Positions 7,379 through 16,608 are shown, numbered from the stretch's first letter. The stretch: DNA of 64,000 bases from Candidatus Saccharibacteria bacterium CG_4_10_14_0_2_um_filter_52_9 (GCA_903970515.1 CAJCJA010000034.1:1-64000); one strand, 5' to 3'. Numbers and translations: made by a program. Notes: a model not told the origin generated them from the sequence alone.

Positions 7379-8776
7379 TCAGCCGGCCTTCACGGTCGCG
7401 AGGATCTTCGTGAGCGTGTCCTTCGCGTCACCGAAGACCAACGTGGTCTTGGGGTTATACAGCAGTTCATTCTCGATACCGGCGAAGCCCGGACGCATTG
7501 AACGTTTCAAGAACACGACGTTCTCCGCCAAGTCCGCGTGGATGATCGGCATGCCGTAGATCGGCGAGGTCTTGTCCTGCGTCGCCGCCGGATTCACGGT
7601 GTCGTTGGCGCCCACCACGAGTGCGACGTCCGCGGTCTGAAGTTCCGAGTTCGCTTCGTCCATCTCGAGCAGTTGCTCGTAGGGAACGTTCGCCTCAGCG
7701 AGCAGCACGTTCATGTGACCGGGCATGCGTCCGGCGACCGGGTGGATGGCGAAGAAGACCTCGATGCCCTTCTTCTCGAGTTCCTCGGCGAGTTCGCGCA
7801 CGACGTGCTGGGCCTGGGCGACGGCGAGTCCGTAGCCGGGGATGATCACGACGCGACTCGCGTAATTGAGCAGCACGCCCGCGTCCTCGGGCGAACCCGA
7901 TTTGACGCTGCGCCCGTCGGCGCGGTTCGCCTCACCCGACGCCGTCACGACCGATCCGAACGCGGAGAACAAGACGTTGGTCAAACTGCGACCCATCGCC
8001 TTGCTCATGAGTCGCGTGAGCAAGATGCCCGACGCGCCCACGAGGGTGCCCGCCACGATCAGCAAGTTCGATCCCAACGTGAAGCCCGACGCCGCGACCG
8101 CGAGTCCGGTGAAAGCGTTGAGGAGCGAGATCAGTACCGGCACGTCCGCGCCACCAATCGGCAAGACGAACGCCACGCCGAGCACGAAGGCGAGCGCGAG
8201 CAAGATCCAGAGCAATGACGAAGAACCCGTCACGAGGATCGTGATGATGAGCGCCAACGCGCCCAGACCGAAGAGGGCGTTCAAGAACTGCTGGCCGGGG
8301 TACGTCACGGGGCGACCCGTCATGAGCTCTTGGAGCTTCGCGAACGCAATCGCCGATCCCGCGAACGAGACGGTCCCGATCAGCACACCCAGCAGGACTT
8401 CGAGGATCACGTAGGTCGCGGGGTGCGTCGACTTTATGTGGATGTACTCGGTGATCGAGACCAGACTCGCGGCGCCACCGCCCACGCCGTTGAAGATCGC
8501 GACCAACTGTGGCATCGCCGTCATCTTGACGAAGCGCGCGACGGGCACTGCGACCAACACGCCGATCGCCATGGCGAGGAATATCAGGCCCACGTGGTGC
8601 AGCGAGTGGCCATCGACGTGTTTGTAGAACGTCGCGACGATCGCGACGAGCATCCCGAAGGCGGCGAGCATGTTGCCGTAGCGCGCGCGCTTGGGACTCC
8701 CGAGTCCCTTCAGCGCAAGCACGAACGTGGTCGCGGAGAACAGGTAGAGCAGATCAATGAGTGTCTCGCGACTCAC
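7379..8776 (-). CDS. pntB: NAD(P) transhydrogenase subunit beta
   Basis: A 465-aa membrane protein with about eight or nine transmembrane helices (domain II) and a C-terminal NADP(H)-binding domain III. Domain III shows PGYGLAVAQAQ, GANDTVNP, GFAGIENEL and VFGDAK. With the alpha subunits it uses the proton gradient to drive NADH + NADP+ to NAD+ + NADPH. Its ATG overlaps the stop of the small alpha subunit by 4 nt, and it is the last gene of the three-gene pnt operon. Length and motifs are normal. Confidence 0.96.
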   Translation of the reverse strand: MSRETLIDLLYLFSATTFVLALKGLGSPKRARYGNMLAAFGMLVAIVATFYKHVDGHSLHHVGLIFLAMAIGVLVAVPVARFVKMTAMPQLVAIFNGVGGGAASLVSITEYIHIKSTHPATYVILEVLLGVLIGTVSFAGSAIAFAKLQELMTGRPVTYPGQQFLNALFGLGALALIITILVTGSSSLLWILLALAFVLGVAFVLPIGGADVPVLISLLNAFTGLAVAASGFTLGSNLLIVAGTLVGASGILLTRLMSKAMGRSLTNVLFSAFGSVVTASGEANRADGRSVKSGSPEDAGVLLNYASRVVIIPGYGLAVAQAQHVVRELAEELEKKGIEVFFAIHPVAGRMPGHMNVLLAEANVPYEQLLEMDEANSELQTADVALVVGANDTVNPAATQDKTSPIYGMPIIHADLAENVVFLKRSMRPGFAGIENELLYNPKTTLVFGDAKDTLTKILATVKAG

Positions 8777-9090
8777 GGAGCCACCTCGTCAGTCTTCTTC
8801 TCGGTCTTGGGCTTCGCCTTGAACATCTCGAGCATGCGGTCGGTCACGACGAAACCACCCACGACGTTGAGCGTGGCGAGCAGGACCGCGAGGAACCCGA
8901 GTACCTCTTCGAGATTCGTGTTGGCGGCGCCGAGTACCAGCATCGAACCCACGAGGATCACGCCGTGAATGGCGTTGGACCCACTCATGAGCGGGGTGTG
9001 CAGGATGCTCGGGACCTTGGAGATGATCTCGATCCCTACGAAGATGCTCAGCATCAAGACGGTGGCGTACTGCAAGAGGGTGTTACCCAT
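8773..9090 (-). CDS. pntAB: NAD(P) transhydrogenase subunit alpha part 2 (membrane)
   Basis: A 105-aa protein with three hydrophobic helices. The conserved segment VGIEIISKVPSILHTPLMSG is followed by NAIHGVILVGS, typical of the membrane part of the alpha subunit when that subunit is split. It forms half of the proton channel with PntB. It starts in a TGATG junction with pntAA and ends in an ATGA junction with pntB, so the three proteins are translationally coupled. Confidence 0.95.
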   Translation of the reverse strand: MGNTLLQYATVLMLSIFVGIEIISKVPSILHTPLMSGSNAIHGVILVGSMLVLGAANTNLEEVLGFLAVLLATLNVVGGFVVTDRMLEMFKAKPKTEKKTDEVAP

Positions 9091-10238
9091 CAGGCGTTCT
9101 CCTTCACTTCAGAAGTGATCGGCACGTAGGCGACCTTCAAGGCCTGCGCCGTGGGCTCGTGATTGACCTTGCCGCCGCGCGCGACCGTCACGCCCACGAC
9201 GACTTCATCGCTCCAGTCCGGATTGAGTTGCCCCTTCGCGCCAAAGAGCGCGAGCAGTTTGACGACGTTGTTCGCGTACATGAAACTCGCGTGCGCGCCC
9301 ATCTGCGCGGGCGGATTGGACAAGCCCACGATGCGCACACCTTTGTGATCGATGACGGCACCGGCCTTGGTGAGTTCGCAGTTGCCCCCGCCGTCAGCCG
9401 CCATGTCGATGACGAGTGAACCCTCGCCCATCGCTTCGACCATGGACTTGGTGAGCAGAATCGGCGCCTTGCGACCCGGGACCGCGGCGGTCGTGATGAC
9501 GATGTCCGAGTTGGCGACTTCATTCAACAGGGCCTTTTGTTGTTCCTTGCGCTCGGCGGCGGTCAGTTCGCGCGCGTACCCACCGGCCGCGTCCGCGCTG
9601 AGATCGAGTTTGACGAACGTGGCGCCGGCGGACTCGGCTTCCTCCTTCGCGGCGGTGCGCACGTCGTAGGCGCGCACCTTGGCGCCGAGTCGCTTCGCGG
9701 TCGCGATGGCTTGAAGTCCCGCGACCCCCACGCCCATGACCAACACTTTGGCTGGACGGATCGTGCCCGCCGCGGTCGTCAGCAGGGGAAAGAAGCGGTC
9801 GAAGTACTCCGCGCCCGCGAGGGCCGCGCGGTAACCCGACACGGTCGCCTGACTCGAGAGTGCATCCATATATTGCGCGCGCGAGATGCGCGGCAACAAG
9901 TCAAAGGAAAGAATGGTGATCTTTCGCGCGTTGAGGGCTCGCACGATCGTGGGTGCGAGCAACGGCGAGAGGAAGGAGAGGTGCAGTGAACCAACGGGTA
10001 ATCGCTTCACCTCCGCGAGTGTCGGCGGATTCACGCGCAGGTTCACGTCGCCCGTCGGGGCCGGTGAAATGCTCGCGCCCGCTGCCTTGTACGCGGCGTC
10101 GGGGAAGTGCGCGAGCACTCCCGCGCCGCGCTGGACGACTACCTGCCAGCCGTCGCCCACCAGGGTCTTGACCGCGTCCGGGGTGAGCGCGACGCGAGTC
10201 TCTCCAGCACGCGACTCCTTATAGAGCGCAATTTTCAT
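9090..10238 (-). CDS. pntAA: NAD(P) transhydrogenase subunit alpha part 1 (NAD domain)
   Basis: A 382-aa soluble domain I that binds NAD(H). It has the AlaDh/PNT N-terminal start KESRAGETRVALTP and the Rossmann motif GVGVAGLQA, followed by GAKVRAYDVR. It transfers hydride to domain III of PntB. It is the first gene of the pnt operon; ATG 10238 is preceded by AAGG. The 182-bp gap to the divergent ogt gene must hold the promoter and contains a tandem 14-bp repeat. Confidence 0.95.
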   Translation of the reverse strand: MKIALYKESRAGETRVALTPDAVKTLVGDGWQVVVQRGAGVLAHFPDAAYKAAGASISPAPTGDVNLRVNPPTLAEVKRLPVGSLHLSFLSPLLAPTIVRALNARKITILSFDLLPRISRAQYMDALSSQATVSGYRAALAGAEYFDRFFPLLTTAAGTIRPAKVLVMGVGVAGLQAIATAKRLGAKVRAYDVRTAAKEEAESAGATFVKLDLSADAAGGYARELTAAERKEQQKALLNEVANSDIVITTAAVPGRKAPILLTKSMVEAMGEGSLVIDMAADGGGNCELTKAGAVIDHKGVRIVGLSNPPAQMGAHASFMYANNVVKLLALFGAKGQLNPDWSDEVVVGVTVARGGKVNHEPTAQALKVAYVPITSEVKENA

Positions 10239-10267
10239 ACCTTGTTTCTAGCAGGGACGTTTCGACG

Positions 10268-10296
10268 CCCCGGTTCGCACGGCCCCGGTTCGCACG
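10268..10296. repeat. Tandem 14-bp direct repeat between pntAA and ogt
   Basis: CCCCGGTTCGCACG occurs at 10268-10281 and again at 10283-10296, one base apart. It lies 30-58 bp before the pntAA start codon in a divergent promoter region and may be a regulator site. Confidence 0.45.
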
Positions 10297-10420
10297 ACCT
10301 CGGTGACGACCTCCACACGTCACGGCGGCGGAGCGCGTTCGTCACGCGACGAACGCGACGTGGAAAAGATCCGTCGCTTCCTAGCGTGCACTCGGCGTGC
10401 CCAGCGACTAGAAAGAGCGA

Positions 10421-10888
10421 ATGGAACTATTCCGTATCAACGTCGACTCACCCGTTGGTCTCTGGGGCGTCGAAGGAACGAACGAAGGCATCACCCATAT
10501 TCATTTGCCCCACGAACGGGGGCGCTCGTCGCTCGGTGTCGCGCCACGGCACGTGAAGGACGCCGCTCGTCAATTGGAGCAGTTCTTCGCAGGCAGGCGT
10601 CGCAGTTTTGACGTCGAGCTCGCCGAGATGCCCGCGACGAACTTCCAACACGACGTCTGGCGTGCGCTCCAGAGAATTCCTTACGGACAGGTGCGCACCT
10701 ACGCGGACGTCGCGGCGTCGCTCAAGCGACCGCGCGCAATGCGCGCCGTTGGTAACGCAAACCACGCGAACCCCTGGCCGGTGATCGTGCCGTGTCACCG
10801 CGTCGTCGCGAAGAGCGGTCTGGGCGGTTACGGCGGTGGCGAAGACGTCAAGCGCTTCTTGCTCGAACTCGAAGGCGTCGCGGTCTAG
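10421..10888 (+). CDS. ogt: Methylated-DNA-protein-cysteine methyltransferase
   Basis: A 155-aa suicide DNA-repair enzyme that transfers the alkyl group from O6-alkylguanine to its own Cys125 in the invariant PCHRVV motif. The helix-turn-helix region has RIPYGQVRTYADVA with the arginine-finger region around GNANHANP. There is no AdaA-type N-terminal zinc domain, so this is an Ogt-class enzyme. It is divergent from pntAA and its last 4 bases overlap a convergent membrane-protein gene. Confidence 0.94.
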   Translation: MELFRINVDSPVGLWGVEGTNEGITHIHLPHERGRSSLGVAPRHVKDAARQLEQFFAGRRRSFDVELAEMPATNFQHDVWRALQRIPYGQVRTYADVAASLKRPRAMRAVGNANHANPWPVIVPCHRVVAKSGLGGYGGGEDVKRFLLELEGVAV

Positions 10889-11349
10889 AGAAAGAACTTG
10901 TCGGTACTTTCGGGAATCGTCATCTTGGACATCGGGATATCGTCGTATCGCTCGTGACTGATTTGGCGAATCGTGCGGCGCGTCAACCAGAACAAGACAA
11001 ACGCCCACGGCAACTCCAGCAGGGCCGCGAAGAGGATGCTTTGCAGGATGTCACCGCGACGCGCGGTCGTGACGTCGAACCAGGCGTCGATGACGAGCAG
11101 CGTCGCCGCCGAGGTCGCGAAGAGCGAGAGGATCGCCCGTCGTTTCCACGCGGCCCACGCTGACGCCAGCAGCATGGTGATCTGGGCGACGTCGAGGCCC
11201 ACCCACGCGAGGTTCCAATGGTTCGCCACGTAGTGCGGCGGGAGGTCCAAGCCGATATAGATGGTCCACATCACCTCAAGGACGGCGGCGCCCGTGAGGA
11301 CGAGCAGGAGTCTTGAACGCGTCGAACGCGGAAGACCCCGGACGTTCAT
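10885..11349 (-). CDS. Small four-helix membrane protein, unknown
   Basis: A 154-aa protein with about four hydrophobic segments (near residues 13-33, 45-65, 70-90 and 102-123). There is a basic N-terminus and a hydrophilic C-terminal tail of about 25 residues. I do not recognise the family. It follows the SCO6745-like gene, whose stop codon ends next to its ATG, so these two genes and perhaps the two-component system upstream are one transcript. It overlaps the 3' end of ogt by 4 bp on the opposite strand. Confidence 0.65.
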   Translation of the reverse strand: MNVRGLPRSTRSRLLLVLTGAAVLEVMWTIYIGLDLPPHYVANHWNLAWVGLDVAQITMLLASAWAAWKRRAILSLFATSAATLLVIDAWFDVTTARRGDILQSILFAALLELPWAFVLFWLTRRTIRQISHERYDDIPMSKMTIPESTDKFFL

Positions 11350-12108
11350 CTAAGCGGTCACCGACACCGGGCTCTTGAGGGCGTCGTTCATCGCCATGGT
11401 GCCTTCGAAGAGCGCTTCGCGCTCCTCATCACTCAGCACCTCGAAGAACGTCGCGACCGCGGCGGTCGTCAATTCCTCGGCGTGCTTTTCCTTTCCTTCG
11501 AGCTCGAGGGTGACCGTGGGCACGTCGTCCTCGCCGTAGCCGTGCAGTTTGAAGATGAAGGGATCTTGTAGGTAGGCGGCCTGCGCCGCGCTGATACCCA
11601 CCTCGTGCACCGCGTCGATGTGCACGCCGCCTCGCAGTTCGCGCAGCAAGATCGAAGCGAGGTACGCCGCGTGCACGGGGTTGGAAGGAACGTCGAACTT
11701 GCGATAACCATCGAAGAGTGCGTGACGCCCCACAGGCACCGAATTGAGGACCTTGAAGGCGGCCTCGGCGAACGCAGAAAGGATCGAAGGATCAATTCCC
11801 CCGAACGTGTCGTCCGCGAAGACGTAGGCGGCGCGCAAGTGCGCGCTGGCGACCTGTGCCGGATCGGCCTTCTCTCGTGACTTCGCCCAGAGCATGTCCA
11901 TCGCCGAGGGCGAGAAGAAGGTGAACGCTTCAAAGACGCTGTCGAAGTCGGCGTCACCGAGCACGCCACCACGGCCGAGTCCGTAGAACTCGAAGACGTT
12001 GAGACCGTGCTCCTTCGCTCGTTCGGCCGTCGAGGGCACGAAGTAAAAGCTCATGCCGATCAACTGGATTGGATCGGCGGTTCGTTCGGAAAGTTCAGTG
12101 GAGTTCAT
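11350..12108 (-). CDS. SCO6745-family protein
   Basis: A 252-aa soluble protein from ATG 12108. It resembles the conserved actinobacterial SCO6745 family: an N-terminal region with EFYGLGRGGVLGDAD, helical segments, then HAAYLASILLRELRGG and DPFIFKLHGYGEDD. The molecular role of this family is not established. A longer reading from TTG 12150 would overlap the histidine-kinase stop as TTGA and add 14 residues; I prefer ATG because the extra residues look unstructured. It is downstream of the two-component genes and may belong to their operon. Confidence 0.7.
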   Translation of the reverse strand: MNSTELSERTADPIQLIGMSFYFVPSTAERAKEHGLNVFEFYGLGRGGVLGDADFDSVFEAFTFFSPSAMDMLWAKSREKADPAQVASAHLRAAYVFADDTFGGIDPSILSAFAEAAFKVLNSVPVGRHALFDGYRKFDVPSNPVHAAYLASILLRELRGGVHIDAVHEVGISAAQAAYLQDPFIFKLHGYGEDDVPTVTLELEGKEKHAEELTTAAVATFFEVLSDEEREALFEGTMAMNDALKSPVSVTA

Positions 12109-12146
12109 TGAAGCGACACTAGGTCGTTTGCGCGAACGCTGGAGCG

Positions 12147-13538
12147 TCAAACGAGACGTCCGTCGCGACGGATACGTAGTTCAATTGCCGTACCAGCCGG
12201 CACCTCGACGAAGCGGGCGCTGCCTCCGTGCTTGGCGGTGATTTCAGCGACGATCGCGAGCCCCAGCCCGGTGCCACCCGAATGACGACTTCGCGCGGGG
12301 TCGGCGCGGACAAATCGCCCGAAGAGGCGCCCACTCGCCTCCACGTCGATGCCTTCGCCGTCATCACCGACGCTCACGACGGCGCTGGCCCCGTCATAGA
12401 AGCACGCCAATTGCAATGAGCTCTGTGCGTAGCGCACCGCGTTGTCGATCACGTTTCGAATCATCCGCTTCAACATCGCGGGGTCCCCGCTCACTCGCGT
12501 GGGTGCGACCCGTGATGTGTCCACGCTCAACGAGCTCATCGCGCGCACGCGCTGCGCTTCTTCGAAGAGCAAGTCGTCGAGGTCGACGTCGACGCGACTC
12601 GACTCCATGCGGAATTCGTCGTTGCGCGCGAGCCAAAAGAGGTCGTCGATGAGGACGTCCAGCCGACGACCTTCACGCAGGATGGTCTCGGTGACCTCAC
12701 TCCAATTGGTCTTCTCGTGATCGTTGGCGGCGCGGTCCACGGTCGCGAGCAGCGTCGTGAGGGGACTGCGCAATTCGTGACTGACGTTGGAGACGAATTC
12801 CTGTTGGAACTTGGACGACGCCTCTAGGCGGTCGAGCATCTCGTTGACGGTCTTGGCCATTCGCGCGATCTCGTCGTCCCCGCCCGTCACCGGCACGCGT
12901 TGCGAGAGGTCTTGGGCGGCGATGGCGTCCACGCGACGTCGAATGGTTTCAACGGGCGCGAGCGCGAGTCCAATACCCAGCCAGATCAACGAGCCAGAAA
13001 GAAGGAGCAGGAGCGGGAACGACACGAACACGCTGAACAAGAGCACCGTCACGCTGTGATCAATGGGACCGCCGTAGACGAACCCAAACACGAGGCCCGT
13101 GCCGCGTGGCGTCGAGACGGTCTCGACCTGGCCGAGGCTTACTTCACCCACGAAGGGTGTCGTTTGCTCGTTGTGCTTCAACACGACGGCGAGCCCGTTC
13201 GTGGCGTCAGCGTCATAGTCCGACACGGCGAGCACCGGCGCGTTGATGATCGCCGAACTGGCAGCCCATACCTGAGTGCCCGCAGCGTTCGTCACCTGCA
13301 CGACGACGTCACCGTGCATGGGGATCGACATGCGGTGCGTCAACGACATATGGTCGTTCACGAGGCGCTCCTGGGCCTGGGTCATCGTCGCTTCGATCTG
13401 ATTGGACGCACTGGTTACCAGCGAGCGATGCACCAGGCTCACGAGCGCGAATCCGGTGAAGGCGAGGATGATGGCAATCGCGAGGACGAAGAAGAGTGTC
13501 AGTCGCGCGCGGATCGACAGCTCGCGCGCGAACCTCAT
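12147..13538 (-). CDS. Sensor histidine kinase
   Basis: A 463-aa membrane kinase. TM1 is about 12-36 and TM2 about 164-192, flanking a sensor loop of about 125 residues. A HAMP domain (about 193-240) is followed by the H-box FVSNVSHELRSPLTT with His254. The ATP-binding part has N-box RNVIDNAVRYA, G1 DDGEGID and G2 GGTGLGLAI. It should phosphorylate the OmpR-type regulator encoded immediately upstream, with which it overlaps by 1 nt (TAATG). The signal is unknown. Confidence 0.93.
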   Translation of the reverse strand: MRFARELSIRARLTLFFVLAIAIILAFTGFALVSLVHRSLVTSASNQIEATMTQAQERLVNDHMSLTHRMSIPMHGDVVVQVTNAAGTQVWAASSAIINAPVLAVSDYDADATNGLAVVLKHNEQTTPFVGEVSLGQVETVSTPRGTGLVFGFVYGGPIDHSVTVLLFSVFVSFPLLLLLSGSLIWLGIGLALAPVETIRRRVDAIAAQDLSQRVPVTGGDDEIARMAKTVNEMLDRLEASSKFQQEFVSNVSHELRSPLTTLLATVDRAANDHEKTNWSEVTETILREGRRLDVLIDDLFWLARNDEFRMESSRVDVDLDDLLFEEAQRVRAMSSLSVDTSRVAPTRVSGDPAMLKRMIRNVIDNAVRYAQSSLQLACFYDGASAVVSVGDDGEGIDVEASGRLFGRFVRADPARSRHSGGTGLGLAIVAEITAKHGGSARFVEVPAGTAIELRIRRDGRLV

Positions 13539-14224
13539 TAGACGGCAGAAACGCTGTAGCCGACGCCTCGCACAGTATGGATGATCGAGGGTTGTCCCGC
13601 GAGGTCGATCTTTCTTCGCAGGTAGCCAATGTAGACCTCGACGATGTTGGGGTCGCCCTCAAAGTCGCCACCCCACACCGACGCCAGAATCTCGCTCTTG
13701 GCGAGGGGCTTGTTGGCGTTGCTCATGAGGTATTCCAATAGCGCGAATTCGCGCGGCGTCAAGGTCACGTTGCGACCATGCGAGGTCGTCTTTCGACGCA
13801 ACGCGTCAATCGACACGGGACCCACGTTGAGACGAAGAGGCCGGTCGCGATCGTAGCGACGAAGCAGTGCGTTGATTCGTGCGATCAAGATGGAACGCTC
13901 AAATGGTTTACGCAAGAAGTCGTCGGCCCCCACCTCGAGTCCTTCGACCTCATCCATCTCACCGTCTTTGGCGGTGAGCATCAGCAGCGGGGTATTGACC
14001 CCGGCGTTGCGAAGGTCCAAGCAGACGCTAAAGCCGTTGCGACGAGGGAGCATCAAGTCGAGCACGATGACGTCGAAGTTGCCGTCGCGACCGCGGGCGA
14101 AACCGCTCTCGCCGTCGTGGCATTGCTCTACGACGAAGCCTTCGTCGCCTAGGAGATCGGCCACGGCTCGCGCCAAGTCATGATCGTCCTCGATCACGAG
14201 GACCCGTCGCTGCTGTTCTGCCAT
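13538..14224 (-). CDS. OmpR/PhoB-family response regulator
   Basis: A 228-aa regulator with a receiver domain (acidic pair in IEDD at 11-14, phospho-acceptor Asp56 in VLDLMLP, conserved Lys in RKPF) and a C-terminal winged helix (LTPREFALLEYL, VEVYIGYLRRKID, RGVGYSV). It is co-transcribed with the overlapping histidine kinase. The divergent dedA gene begins 66 bp away, so it is a candidate target or co-regulated neighbour. The targets cannot be read from sequence. Confidence 0.94.
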   Translation of the reverse strand: MAEQQRRVLVIEDDHDLARAVADLLGDEGFVVEQCHDGESGFARGRDGNFDVIVLDLMLPRRNGFSVCLDLRNAGVNTPLLMLTAKDGEMDEVEGLEVGADDFLRKPFERSILIARINALLRRYDRDRPLRLNVGPVSIDALRRKTTSHGRNVTLTPREFALLEYLMSNANKPLAKSEILASVWGGDFEGDPNIVEVYIGYLRRKIDLAGQPSIIHTVRGVGYSVSAV

Positions 14225-14289
14225 TTGAGATAGAGGTTACCGTCCGGCCTCGAACTCGCCCAGGGCGACGAAATCGACGTGCAGGGTCC

Positions 14290-14952
14290 ATGGACCACAA
14301 TGGAGACATGCTCGATGGATCGATTGCCTCCTTCTTTGTTGACAAGATCCAGTCGCTCTCGCCCGGCCTCGTGTACGTGGTCGTCGCGTTGCTCGTCTTC
14401 GGCGAGGCGGCCGTCTTCATTGGCTTCGTGCTTCCTGGAGAAACCGCCGTACTCGTCGCCGGTCTGGTCGCCAGCCAAGGCCGCGTGAGCGTCGTGGTGG
14501 TCTGTGTGATCGTCGTCGCGGCGGCGATTCTCGGCGACTCGGTTGGCTACTTCGTGGGTGAACGATACGGGCGGCGTCTCTTCAACCTGCCGATACTTCG
14601 CAAGCGGCACGGCGAACTCGATCGGGCCCTCGACGGACTTCGCGAGCGGGGTCCCTACTACGTGTTCGTGGGGCGCTTCACCGCGTTCCTGCGCGCGGTG
14701 ATGCCCGGTCTCGCGGGCATGAGCGACATGCGCTATCGCGTCTTTCTGATCGCGAACGCCTCGAGCGCGATTCTTTGGGGAGTGAGCTTCACGCTGCTGG
14801 GCTACTACGCCGGCTCCGCGCTCACGAGTATCGAGCGCTATTCGAACTGGATCGGCATCGCCGTGCTCGTGGTGGTACTCGCGGTGATCGCGGGCTTCTA
14901 CTTCCTACGTCGACGACGTGAAGCAACACGTCGCGGCACCGTCGAGCCTTAG
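14290..14952 (+). CDS. DedA-family membrane protein
   Basis: A 220-aa polytopic protein with the VTT/SNARE-associated signatures. EAAVFIGFVLPGET lies near residues 39-52 and GRFTAFLRAVMPGLAGM is in the middle, followed by two C-terminal helices and a basic tail RRRREATRR. DedA proteins are inner-membrane lipid scramblases or transporters, including undecaprenyl-phosphate carriers, needed for membrane homeostasis. Start could be ATG 14290 or ATG 14308. It overlaps the convergent GH1-like gene by 4 bp. Confidence 0.9.
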   Translation: MDHNGDMLDGSIASFFVDKIQSLSPGLVYVVVALLVFGEAAVFIGFVLPGETAVLVAGLVASQGRVSVVVVCVIVVAAAILGDSVGYFVGERYGRRLFNLPILRKRHGELDRALDGLRERGPYYVFVGRFTAFLRAVMPGLAGMSDMRYRVFLIANASSAILWGVSFTLLGYYAGSALTSIERYSNWIGIAVLVVVLAVIAGFYFLRRRREATRRGTVEP

Positions 14953-15755
14953 TGAAGCGAGTCGAGAACGTCGCTCGCCGGTGAGAGGCGCCACGTACCC
15001 GCGTGACGCACCAGCAGTCCCGTGCGTGCTGCGGTAGGACCGTTCCCCTTCACCAGGGCCCGCACGTAGATCTCCTTCACGTCCGTAGCCAAGCTTTCGC
15101 GAAGAGCGTCGCCATCAAGGTCGATCGTGCGCCAGTCGCGAACGAGCAACGCGGCAAAGGGTTCGAGTTGTGCGAGTTCGTGCACGACGCCCTCGATCTG
15201 TACGCGGGCGCTGTTCGCGTCCTCATTCGCTCGACGACGCCAGGGCGGGGCGCTCGCGTCGATGAACCCGCGCGTGACGAGTCGTTCGGCGTCCGCGAAG
15301 ACCACCACGCCATCGACGTCGCTCGCCAATACGTCGAGCACGCGGCGTGCGTAGCGCACGACGCGCGGCGCGACCCACGGCAACAACCACGCCTCGAGCC
15401 CGAGCCACAACGGCCACACCTCGCCCACGAGTGACACCGTCACGCGCAGTCCCTGCGAGCGCGCGTAGCGCGCGACCACCGCGTATCGCTCGAGTGCCTC
15501 GTCGTCGAACTGGTCGCTGTGAGGTTCCACCCGTGCCCACTCGACACCGAGACGTATCCCGTCGAGTGGCGTCGTCGCGGCGACGTCGAGCACCTCTTCG
15601 TACCCGCGCCAGAGGTCGTCGCTGACACCCGGTCCGCGGTGGCGCCCGAGAGCGATCGTGGGGGCGTAACACGTCGCGGGCTCGCGCACGGCGTCGAAGC
15701 CGCCCTCGACGGCGTAGCCCTCGAGGGTCGCGAGCACGGAGGGACGAGCGGTCAC
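14949..15755 (-). CDS. GH1-like barrel protein, apparently catalytically degenerate
   Basis: A 268-aa protein whose residues 66-160 follow family 1 glycosyl hydrolases: GIRLGVEWARVEP, then FDDEALERYAVVARYARSQG, then SLVGEVWPLWL. The usual acid/base NE(P) after the fourth strand is replaced by VVFADAE, and no ENG-type nucleophile is visible. It is also much shorter than active GH1 enzymes (about 450 aa). It may be a pseudoenzyme or a carbohydrate-binding relic. A C-terminal part carries KGNGPTAARTGLLVR. It overlaps the 3' end of dedA. The fold call is moderate; the function is unknown. Confidence 0.6.
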   Translation of the reverse strand: MTARPSVLATLEGYAVEGGFDAVREPATCYAPTIALGRHRGPGVSDDLWRGYEEVLDVAATTPLDGIRLGVEWARVEPHSDQFDDEALERYAVVARYARSQGLRVTVSLVGEVWPLWLGLEAWLLPWVAPRVVRYARRVLDVLASDVDGVVVFADAERLVTRGFIDASAPPWRRRANEDANSARVQIEGVVHELAQLEPFAALLVRDWRTIDLDGDALRESLATDVKEIYVRALVKGNGPTAARTGLLVRHAGTWRLSPASDVLDSLH

Positions 15756-15834
15756 GATTCAGTTTCGCATGGCGCCAGAGACAACAACTAGCGTTCCTTG
15801 CGGTGCCCCAGGGGCGACACGTGAAGGAGACGTC

Positions 15835-16599
15835 ATGGCAGATGAGCTAGTTCGAGAGCGACGCGGTCACGTCGAGATTCTGACGATCAATCGACCCGAA
15901 GCGCGCAACGCCATGAACCGCGCGGCGGCGCTCGCACTCAGCGACGCCCTCGACGCGTGCGAGAGCGACGAGGACGTCTGGGTCGTCGTCCTCACCGGCG
16001 CGGGCGATAAGGCCTTTTCGGCGGGCATGGACTTGAAGGCCTTCGCGACGGGCGAGTTCCCCATCACCGAGAAGGGCTTCGGCGGCATCACCAAGCGCGT
16101 CTTTCCCAAGCCGCTCATCGCCGCCGTGAACGGTTCGGCCCTCGCCGGTGGTTTCGAGATGATGCTCAGTTGCGACATGGTCGTCGCCGCGGACCACGCG
16201 AAGTTCGGCATCCCTGAAGCCCAACGCGGACTCATCGCGGGAGCGGGCGGACTCATTCGACTTCCCAAGCGAGTACCAATCGCGATTGCCTACGAACTCG
16301 CCCTCACCGCGGATCCGATCGACGCACAGCGCGCCTACGAGCTCGGACTGGTGAACAAGGTCGTGCCGGGCGACCAGGTGCTCGACGCCGCGATCGCGCT
16401 CGCCGAACGCATCGCGAAGAACGCGCCGCTCGCCGTGCGCGCGTCCAAGCACGTCATACGCTTGGCGGCGGAACTCAACGAGGACGACGCCTGGCCCGTC
16501 AACGACGAAGCCTTCGGCGCCATTGGTCGCAGCTCGGATGCGATTGAGGGCGCGGTCGCCTTCGCTGAGAAACGTCCCGCCAATTGGCAGGGCAAGTAG
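15835..16599 (+). CDS. Enoyl-CoA hydratase/isomerase family protein (crotonase)
   Basis: A 254-aa crotonase-fold protein from ATG 15835, chosen because GGAG lies 5 nt upstream; an upstream in-frame ATG at 15769 lacks a site. The oxyanion-hole regions are KAFSAGMDLKAF and ALAGGFEMMLSCD. The two acidic positions used by hydratases are present, one in GGFE and one in GIPEAQRGLIAG. It likely hydrates 2-enoyl-CoA or acts as a related isomerase in fatty-acid or amino-acid catabolism. No other beta-oxidation gene is adjacent. Confidence 0.9.
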   Translation: MADELVRERRGHVEILTINRPEARNAMNRAAALALSDALDACESDEDVWVVVLTGAGDKAFSAGMDLKAFATGEFPITEKGFGGITKRVFPKPLIAAVNGSALAGGFEMMLSCDMVVAADHAKFGIPEAQRGLIAGAGGLIRLPKRVPIAIAYELALTADPIDAQRAYELGLVNKVVPGDQVLDAAIALAERIAKNAPLAVRASKHVIRLAAELNEDDAWPVNDEAFGAIGRSSDAIEGAVAFAEKRPANWQGK

Positions 16600-16608
16600 T
16601 TCGTCGCG

